A DNA stretch of 20,256 nucleotides from a virus. A model generated the notes under the pieces. The model saw nothing but the letters and a program-made list of their open reading frames with translations, was not told where the DNA came from and did not search any database. Where the stretch lies: the IMG/VR virus record IMGVR_UViG_3300043436_000268, positions 1 through 20,256 of that record. The stretch is one strand, 5' to 3'. Both the position numbers and the translations under genes were made by a program. Shown here piece by piece: positions 7,743 through 14,096 of this stretch. Position 1 is the first letter of the stretch; each line of letters opens with the position of its first letter.

Positions 7743-7772
7743 AGGGGGTTGGGAAACCTTCCCCCTTTTTTT
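7743..7772 (+). terminator. Intrinsic terminator after the capsid block
   Basis: AGGGGG (7743-7748) pairs with CCCCCT (7761-7766), and an inner GG/CC pair closes a GAAA tetraloop (7753-7756), with two T-T mismatches between the stems. Seven T residues follow at 7766-7772. The hairpin starts eight bases after the decoration gene stop. This is a canonical rho-independent terminator. The next gene starts only 19 bases later with no promoter in between, so downstream genes need read-through. Confidence 0.9.
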
Positions 7773-7791
7773 AAATCTACGGGAGAGGATT

Positions 7792-8337
7792 TTGGGACTA
7801 GATAGCGATATTCGTAATGCAGATTCACAATTGTTTGTAGAGTTCTATACCTTTGAGCATCCAAGCTCAGATGTGCAGAAACCATACCAAGATGTGCCTT
7901 TTGTGCGAATCGTAGTACCGGGCGATAAGACTAATGTTGTTGAGCAACCTGTGCGTGAAAGTCACAAGCAGCGGTTTCCCCGCCAATGGCTGCACTATCA
8001 AATGCAAAACAGCAATGCAGACGTAATTGGTACACCGCTAAAAGAATGGCACATTGCAAGACCTGCTGAGTTTAATCAAATGCAGATGGAAGAATTAAGC
8101 ATTTTGAAGTTTCAAACCGTTGAGCAAGTAGCAACAGCTTCGGATATGCAACTTCAAAAGGTAGGCATGGGCGCAGCAGGTTTGCGTGAACGTGCAAGAG
8201 CGTATTTAATGAACAAAAATCAGTCTGACAGCCAAATAGAGATGGAAAAAACAAAGCAAGAGTTAGCTGATTTGAAAGAGCAGCTTTCCGCTTTTATGGC
8301 TGATAAAAAGGTTGGTAGACCAAAGAAAGAGGAATAA
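7792..8337 (+). CDS. Conserved phage protein of the head-tail connector region
   Basis: A 181-residue protein starting at TTG 7792 with GAGAGG at 7783-7788 as ribosome binding site; no ATG is available nearby and the conserved-looking sequence begins at once. Three parts are visible. Residues about 12-90 form a beta-rich domain with FVEFYTFEHP and VRIVVPGDKTN, then RFPRQWLHYQ, familiar from proteins encoded between capsid and adaptor in podovirus-like genomes. Residues about 104-140 resemble a helix-hairpin-helix or HeH-type fold (TVEQVATASDMQLQKVGMG). Residues about 147-171 are a coiled coil, followed by a basic tail with an AT-hook-like GRPKK. The function is not known to me; capsid-connector assembly or DNA contact at the portal are possible. 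The stop abuts the next ATG. Confidence 0.75.
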   Translation: MGLDSDIRNADSQLFVEFYTFEHPSSDVQKPYQDVPFVRIVVPGDKTNVVEQPVRESHKQRFPRQWLHYQMQNSNADVIGTPLKEWHIARPAEFNQMQMEELSILKFQTVEQVATASDMQLQKVGMGAAGLRERARAYLMNKNQSDSQIEMEKTKQELADLKEQLSAFMADKKVGRPKKEE

Positions 8338-9243
8338 ATGTCAACAATGCTGCAATTAGTTACTCAGGTAACCAATGAGTTAGGCGTGTCTACCCCTGCT
8401 TCTGTTGCAGGAAATACCAATCAAGACGTTATTCAAATCTTAGCTCTGATGAACGCATCAGGTTACGAATTGTTAAAAAAGCATGATTGGCGCAGAATAA
8501 CTAAGCAGCATTTGTTTACGACAGACTTCACCAATACTACTGGTGATGTTGTTCTTGATACTTACACAATCACAAACATCCCAAGCACCGCAGGGTTTGA
8601 TACAACGTATCAAGTAACTGGTAACGGTCTTGGGAACGCTACCTACATTGTTAGCGTGGACTCACCAACGCAAGTAACGGTTAACCAACCATCTACGGGA
8701 ACGTATGTGGGTGCTGACTTATGCTTTATGAAAGTAAAGTATCCGCTACCTGCTGACTACGATGCTTCTGTTCCCCGTACTCATTGGGATAAGTCAAAAA
8801 GATGGGAGATGTTAGGCCCGACAGACGCACAGCAATGGGAGTGGTTGCTTTCAGGGTATATCTCGACAGGCCCTCGCATTCGTTGGCGTTTGCTTGGTAA
8901 CTTCTTCCAGATATGGCCCGGCGTGTCCACCAATGAGCTGCTTGGTTATGAGTACCGTTCCCAAGCGTGGGCAGAAAGCTCTGACGGAACAGCTAAAAAC
9001 TCATTTACAAACGATGATGATAGGTGTATTTATCCTGATCGTGTAATGGTGTTGATGACAAAGCTGAAGTATTTTGAAGCTAAAGGCTTTGATACCACAG
9101 CAATGTATAGAAACTTCTTGACTGAGCTTGAAACAGTTATGGGTCAAGACATGAGTGCTGCTAACTTGTCGTTTGCACCAAGACCGGGTACGGTTCTGAT
9201 TGGTTACGACAACATCCCTGACACCGGATATGGCCCGAACTAA
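8338..9243 (+). CDS. Head-tail adaptor protein
   Basis: A 301-residue protein I assign to the podovirus adaptor family (SU10-type adaptor, functional equivalent of P22 gp4 and T7 gp11), which binds under the portal ring and carries the nozzle. Supporting features are the helical N terminus with LLKKHDWRRITKQHLF (about residues 45-60), the beta insertion around 65-130, the motif Y-P-L-P-A-D-Y-D (about 138-145), WDKSKRWEMLGPTDAQQWEW (about 151-170), and the helical C-terminal part YPDRVMVLMTKLKYFEAKG. The gene starts right after the previous stop (TAAATG) with an AGAGGA ribosome binding site, and precedes the nozzle gene by two bases, the order expected for this tail type. Confidence 0.8.
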   Translation: MSTMLQLVTQVTNELGVSTPASVAGNTNQDVIQILALMNASGYELLKKHDWRRITKQHLFTTDFTNTTGDVVLDTYTITNIPSTAGFDTTYQVTGNGLGNATYIVSVDSPTQVTVNQPSTGTYVGADLCFMKVKYPLPADYDASVPRTHWDKSKRWEMLGPTDAQQWEWLLSGYISTGPRIRWRLLGNFFQIWPGVSTNELLGYEYRSQAWAESSDGTAKNSFTNDDDRCIYPDRVMVLMTKLKYFEAKGFDTTAMYRNFLTELETVMGQDMSAANLSFAPRPGTVLIGYDNIPDTGYGPN

Positions 9244-9245
9244 CT

Positions 9246-10790
9246 ATGGCAACTCGCAGAGGTATTAATTCGTTAGTTCAAGGAACAGCAGCGAAGGTTG
9301 CGTCATTGCCTTCACCTGTGGGAGGTTGGAACGCTAGAGATTCGATTGCAAACATGGATTTGTTGGACGCTGTTCAACTTACTAACTTGTTTCCATCGGT
9401 CAATAACGTCATCCTTAGACCGGGTTTCACAAAACACGCTACAGGGTTGCCGGGTCAAGTTCAGACCTTAATGGGGTACTCATCTGGTGCTACAAACGAG
9501 CTATTTGCTTGTGTTGGTACAGAAATCTATGACGTAACCACAAGCGGTGTTGTTGGCGCAGCAGTAGAAACTGGACTAACTAACGCTAGGTGGGAATACA
9601 TAAACGTCACAACCCCTGCTGGCGGCTTTCTGTACGCTGTCAATGGTGTAGATAGACCTTTGCTCTACGATGGTTCTACATGGACTAATCCAACGATTAC
9701 AGGCGTTACTGATACTACGTTTAGCAATATCACTACATTTAAAAACCAAGTTTGGTTTACGCAAAACGATACGCTAAAAGCATATTATTTGCCTACGTTA
9801 TCAATTCAAGGTGCAGCTAACTATATTGATATGAGTTCTGTTGCACAACTTGGTGGATACCTAATCGCTGTTGGAACGTGGACAATTGACGCAGGTTATG
9901 GAGTAGACGATAACTTAGTGTTTATTACGTCTAACGGTGAAGTCATTGTTTACGCAGGAACAGACCCATCAGACATTACTAAATGGGCTTTGATAGGCGT
10001 TTGGCGTACTGGTAAACCCGTAGGCAAGCGTTGCATGATTAAGTACGGCGGCGATATTGTCATTTTGACGTATAACGGTGTTTATCCGCTTGCTGCAAGT
10101 TTGCAATCATCACGCTTAGACCCAAGAGTAGCGTTGTCAGACAAGATTCAAGGTGCTTTTGCTAGAGCGTCACAAATTTACGGTGATAACTTTGGCTGGC
10201 AAATGATTTTTGACCCAAAGCATAACGCTTTGACTGTAAACATTCCGTTTGGGTCAGGTTTGCAACAGCAATATGTAATGAACAACATCACTAAATCGTG
10301 GTGTAACTTTACTAATTGGAATGCAAACTGTTGGGAAATATTTGACAATGAACCGTATTTTGGTGGGAACGGTTTTGTAGGTCATGCGTGGGATGAATCT
10401 TACTCCGATGACGGTGCAAACATCAATACTAACGCATTTCAAGCGTTTAATTACTTTGAAAGTCGTGGCGTAAAGAAATACTTTACAAGAGCTAGACCGT
10501 CTTTATTTACAAACGGTGATCCTACTGTATTCATTGGAATGAACGTAGACTTTGAGCTGCAAGACTTAGCTGCTGCTGCGGAGTTTTCACCTAGTAGCGC
10601 AGGATTGTGGGACATTGGAAGATGGGACGATTCTACTTGGGGTGCTGGGTTGCTTGTTTCTAACAACTGGCAAGGCATCACAGGTATCGGCTATTGTGGC
10701 TCTACGCAGTTTAAATCTGCATCACAAGGGGTGAATTTGCTTTGGGCATCGACAGACATTGTTTACCAGACGGGATGGGCTGGCATATAG
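9246..10790 (+). CDS. Tail nozzle / tail hub protein, beta-propeller-like
   Basis: A 514-residue beta-rich protein following the adaptor gene. The N-terminal part (SLPSPVGGWNARDSI, residues about 20-34, then LTNLFPSVNNVILRPGF) is characteristic of phage proteins that form the short-tail nozzle or hub, equivalent to P22 gp10 and T7 gp12. Repeated segments such as FLYAVNGVDRPLLYDG, LVFITSNGEVIVYAG and IVILTYNGVYPL look like blades of a propeller-type domain. The C-terminal quarter contains WDIGRWDDSTWG, also typical. The role is to extend the tail below the adaptor and bind fibres; this comes from family knowledge and gene order. The ATG has no clear Shine-Dalgarno sequence, and is only two bases after the adaptor stop, so coupling is likely. 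The C terminus overlaps the acetyltransferase gene by 16 bases. Confidence 0.82.
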   Translation: MATRRGINSLVQGTAAKVASLPSPVGGWNARDSIANMDLLDAVQLTNLFPSVNNVILRPGFTKHATGLPGQVQTLMGYSSGATNELFACVGTEIYDVTTSGVVGAAVETGLTNARWEYINVTTPAGGFLYAVNGVDRPLLYDGSTWTNPTITGVTDTTFSNITTFKNQVWFTQNDTLKAYYLPTLSIQGAANYIDMSSVAQLGGYLIAVGTWTIDAGYGVDDNLVFITSNGEVIVYAGTDPSDITKWALIGVWRTGKPVGKRCMIKYGGDIVILTYNGVYPLAASLQSSRLDPRVALSDKIQGAFARASQIYGDNFGWQMIFDPKHNALTVNIPFGSGLQQQYVMNNITKSWCNFTNWNANCWEIFDNEPYFGGNGFVGHAWDESYSDDGANINTNAFQAFNYFESRGVKKYFTRARPSLFTNGDPTVFIGMNVDFELQDLAAAAEFSPSSAGLWDIGRWDDSTWGAGLLVSNNWQGITGIGYCGSTQFKSASQGVNLLWASTDIVYQTGWAGI

Positions 10791-11188
10791 TGCAAGGTGA
10801 GGAAATTGGCAACTGGGTTGCTGACCGAACTGATGGAAGTTATTTTGCAAAGCATTCAAGTGCAATCGGATTACAGAAAGACGCTAAAACAATTGCGGGT
10901 GTTATTTACGAAAATTGGAACAGACGGACGGTTTTTTGTCATATAGCAATTGAAGGACGGTTAACAAAAGCGTATTTAAAAGCTATTTTTGACTATCCTT
11001 TCAATGTGTTAAATGTAGAAAAAATCATTGTTCCCGTGGTCACAGATAACCAAAAAAGCATAAAATTAGTACAAAACATGGGCTTTGCTGAAGAAGCACG
11101 AATCAAAGACGGTTCACCATTAGGTGACATCATATTTATGACATTGGCACGAAAAGATTGCCGATTCTTAGGGGTACGCTATGGGTAA
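10775..11188 (+). CDS. GNAT-like N-acetyltransferase
   Basis: A 137-residue protein from ATG 10775; an in-frame TTG at 10742 gives an extra 11 residues that only overlap the nozzle gene, and GTG 10790 is another possible start. The second half matches the acetyl-CoA-binding core of the GNAT fold: a strand VEKIIVPVV (81-89), then N92 and KSIKLVQNMGF (94-104), then GSPLGDIIFMTL (113-124). AGVIYENWN (41-49) and VFCHIAIEG (53-61) would be the central strands. Such small GNAT proteins occur in phage structural clusters between nozzle and ejection genes; substrate is unknown. It may modify a virion or host protein, or be a non-enzymatic virion component. The stop overlaps the next start by eight bases. 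Confidence 0.75.
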   Translation: MGWHIVQGEEIGNWVADRTDGSYFAKHSSAIGLQKDAKTIAGVIYENWNRRTVFCHIAIEGRLTKAYLKAIFDYPFNVLNVEKIIVPVVTDNQKSIKLVQNMGFAEEARIKDGSPLGDIIFMTLARKDCRFLGVRYG

Positions 11189-12560
11189 GGAAGTTAAAAC
11201 GCCACCAATGCCTGATTATCAAGCTGCTGCTAAAGAGCAGGGTGTGCAAAACATTGAGGCGGCTAGGGTTGCTTCAAGACTTAGTAACCCTAACATGGTG
11301 ACACCATTTGGAAAACAAACCATCACCTACGGAACGTCAAAGTTTGATGAAACAGGCTACAACCAAGCGTTGCAAGACTATCAAAACAAAACTGGATCAT
11401 TTGCTACCCCTGATAGAGCAGCGTTTACAAAAGAAGCACCAACAACAAGTCAATACATTAATAGCGGTGACTCTGGTTATTATCAAGACGTTGGTGGCAC
11501 TACGTTTGACCAAAAAGCGTATGACGAAGCATTGAGTAAAGTTGGAAAAACACCAACTAAAGAGATGTTCACCACTATTGAAAACCCTGACACAGCAACA
11601 ATTACTCAAGAGTTAACACCAGAAGCGCAAGCAAACCTTGAGGCACAACAGCGTGTTCAACGTGCGTTGTCAGGTCTTGGCGAAATTGGCGTAAAAAACG
11701 CATCAGAAATACTGTCTACTCCGTTTAAGCCTACATCAACGCAAATTAACAAAGAATTTGCAGATTATGGTCGAGCGCAAAATACTGTTGCTGACTACGG
11801 TAGAGCAATGGGCGAAGTTCCGCTGACTACTAATATTGATACGTCTAACTTTTCAAGAATGCCGTTAAACGCAGGGACAACAGCTCAAGACCTTATCTTG
11901 CAGCGTTTAGACCCTACGATTCAAGCGGGTGATAGATCATTTGCACAAGCACTAGCAAACCAAGGTTTAGCACCGGGAACGGAAGCGTACAACACAGCGT
12001 TTCGTAACCGTGAAATGAGCAAAAATGACTTGTACAGTCAAGCCGCTTTGCAAGGTATTAACCTTGATATGGGTGCTCGACAACAACAACTTAACGAAGC
12101 TCTTGGTATCGGTGGATTTCAAAATCAAGCGCAATTAAGTCGTGCAGGTCTTTACAATCAAGCTCTTGGACAAGACTACAACACAGAATTTAATCGTGCA
12201 AATTTGTATAACTCTGCATTAGGTCAAGATTTCTCACAAGCCTTACAAAGAGCGCAGTTTGGTAACCAAGCACAGCAACAACAGCTTGCACAAGATTTAA
12301 CACTAAGGTCGCAACCTCTTAACGAGATTACTGGCTTAATGAGTGGATCACAGATTCAATTGCCACAATTTACGGGTTACACGCCATCACAAGTTGCACC
12401 AGCACCAACATTTGCTGCAACACAAGCAGGGTATCAAGGACAGTTAGCTGCTGCAAACGCTCAGAACGCTGCTAATTCGCAATTGACGCAAGGTCTGTTC
12501 TCATTAGGCGGTGCTGCATTGCTTGCCCCTACTGGCACATTTGGTAAGCTGTTCGGATAA
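11181..12560 (+). CDS. Putative internal virion / ejection protein 1
   Basis: A 459-residue protein, first of three large consecutive genes that replace a tape measure in short-tailed phages. It is Gln/Asn/Ala-rich and low in hydrophobic residues until the end. Visible internal structure: two related segments around residues 51-84 and 105-131 (both G-T-x-F-D with a Y-x-x-A-L helix start), a doublet ADYGRA at 195-200 and 204-209, and two 18-residue copies beginning LYNxALGQD at 324 and 342. The C-terminal 25 residues (LTQGLFSLGGAALLAPTG) are hydrophobic and Gly-rich, a possible membrane-inserting tail. The ATG at 11181 follows an AGGGGT ribosome binding site. Function as ejection protein is inferred from position and composition. 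Confidence 0.65.
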   Translation: MGKEVKTPPMPDYQAAAKEQGVQNIEAARVASRLSNPNMVTPFGKQTITYGTSKFDETGYNQALQDYQNKTGSFATPDRAAFTKEAPTTSQYINSGDSGYYQDVGGTTFDQKAYDEALSKVGKTPTKEMFTTIENPDTATITQELTPEAQANLEAQQRVQRALSGLGEIGVKNASEILSTPFKPTSTQINKEFADYGRAQNTVADYGRAMGEVPLTTNIDTSNFSRMPLNAGTTAQDLILQRLDPTIQAGDRSFAQALANQGLAPGTEAYNTAFRNREMSKNDLYSQAALQGINLDMGARQQQLNEALGIGGFQNQAQLSRAGLYNQALGQDYNTEFNRANLYNSALGQDFSQALQRAQFGNQAQQQQLAQDLTLRSQPLNEITGLMSGSQIQLPQFTGYTPSQVAPAPTFAATQAGYQGQLAAANAQNAANSQLTQGLFSLGGAALLAPTGTFGKLFG

Positions 12561-12575
12561 TTTTAGGAAATAAAA

Positions 12576-14096
12576 ATGGCACAACCTGCAAACATGATGA
12601 ACCCGATGGCTGCAATGATGGGGCCAGACGTTACTCAACAACAATATCAGATTCAACAAAATCAGCGATACGCAGATATTTTGATGCAGCAAGCGTTAAT
12701 GGATCAACCGCAAGGACAGATGGTTTCTGGTCACTATGTGCCACCTAGTCCTGTGCAGGGTCTAGCGCAATTGCTAAAAGCGTATGTGGGTCGGAGAGCT
12801 TCGGACTTAGTTCCTGAGAAACAAGCAAACTTAGCAGCAGCACAGCAACAACAAATTCAAAATATGTTTGGCATGGGTGGCGGAGTAACGCAACCGCAAG
12901 CAAGAGATATGTCTTTGGCTGGTGGTGCAATGCAAGGCGATGTTGGCCCTACCAACACTAATGCACAGCGTATGCAAGGCGTACAAGCAGGGCAAGCGTC
13001 AGCAATGCCTATTCCTGCGGGAATGGACAGACGTACTGCAATGATGCAGTACATGATTAACCCACAAGCCTATGCAACTGCTCTTGGAACGCACAGCAGC
13101 CCAACAGAGATACAAAAGATTGCTGCTGCGTCTGGGTTTGCACCGGGTACTCCACAATATCAAGCGTTGATGCAAGGCAACTTAGCTAAATCTAATTACA
13201 TTGCACCGACTGTTGTTGGTGAAGGTGGATCACTTGTACCAGCAGGCGCAAACAGACCTACGTTCATTGCTCCAAAAGGTGGAATAAGTATCAACGCACA
13301 AACTGGACAAGCAAATGTGTTGCCCGGATATTTGCAATCAACTGGCGCAATAGCTCAAAACGAATCCTATGCAAAAGGTTTGGGAGGCGCACAAACAACG
13401 CCAGCCACAAGATTTGACGTTGACACAGGCAGAACTGTTGCAACCACACAAGCCGCAAACATGGGCTTGCCGACTCAAGGCATGGGCGGTCAACAAGGTA
13501 GACAACCTGTAGTTACTGCTGAAAACCCCGTTGTTGTTAAAGCGGCTGAACAATTAAACAACCAATGGATTACAGGTCAATTTGAACCTGCTATTGCTGC
13601 TGGTGAAGCTGCAAAAGGTGCAATGGAAAATGTACGCTTATTAAAGAGCATTGACTTGACTACAGGTTTTGGAACGGATGCACAAAAGACTGCTGCAAAC
13701 GTCCTTGCTTCGTTTGGTGTTAAAGACGCAGCTAAGTTTGCTACAAACGCTCAAATATTTGAATCTAAGATTTATGAAGGACTTGTTGATACTCTAGCAA
13801 AGCAGAAAGGCCCACAAACCGACAAGGACTTTGCAAACCTTCAGAAAACATATGCAAGTCTTAAAAATACTCCGCAGGCTAACCAATTCTTGCTTGATGT
13901 TGTTGAAGCAAAAGCTATGCAAGATCAGCGTAAAGCGGGTTATTTTCAGAAAGCAGCGTCCATACCAGAGTTGCGTAGTAACTTGTCTGCAATTACTAAC
14001 GAATGGGGTAAAGTTTCTGGTTCAATGTTTGATTTACCAATCCAAGGTAAAGACGGAAGCACTTACACTCTTGCTCAAAGATACGGAATTAAGTGA
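12576..14096 (+). CDS. Putative internal virion / ejection protein 2
   Basis: A 506-residue protein with a Met/Gln-rich N-terminal third (MNPMAAMMGPD, QQQYQIQQNQRYAD) and an Ala/Gln-rich middle that looks disordered or extended. A helical C-terminal domain from about residue 310 contains AEQLNNQWITGQF, a central segment NVLASFGVKDAAKFA, and KGPQTDKDFANLQKTYASLKN, which is familiar from phage DNA-ejection or internal virion proteins. The protein has no long hydrophobic stretch. AGGAAA before the ATG serves as ribosome binding site. The stop shares bases with the next ATG (TGATG at 14094-14098), so it is coupled to the transglycosylase-carrying ejection protein. The ejection role is inferred from position between similar genes and from the lack of any tape-measure pattern. 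Confidence 0.7.
   Translation: MAQPANMMNPMAAMMGPDVTQQQYQIQQNQRYADILMQQALMDQPQGQMVSGHYVPPSPVQGLAQLLKAYVGRRASDLVPEKQANLAAAQQQQIQNMFGMGGGVTQPQARDMSLAGGAMQGDVGPTNTNAQRMQGVQAGQASAMPIPAGMDRRTAMMQYMINPQAYATALGTHSSPTEIQKIAAASGFAPGTPQYQALMQGNLAKSNYIAPTVVGEGGSLVPAGANRPTFIAPKGGISINAQTGQANVLPGYLQSTGAIAQNESYAKGLGGAQTTPATRFDVDTGRTVATTQAANMGLPTQGMGGQQGRQPVVTAENPVVVKAAEQLNNQWITGQFEPAIAAGEAAKGAMENVRLLKSIDLTTGFGTDAQKTAANVLASFGVKDAAKFATNAQIFESKIYEGLVDTLAKQKGPQTDKDFANLQKTYASLKNTPQANQFLLDVVEAKAMQDQRKAGYFQKAASIPELRSNLSAITNEWGKVSGSMFDLPIQGKDGSTYTLAQRYGIK

Noticed and set aside
10742-10774. TTG start extending the acetyltransferase by 11 residues
   Set aside because: The extension lies wholly inside the nozzle gene and adds no conserved sequence; the ATG at 10775 is simpler.
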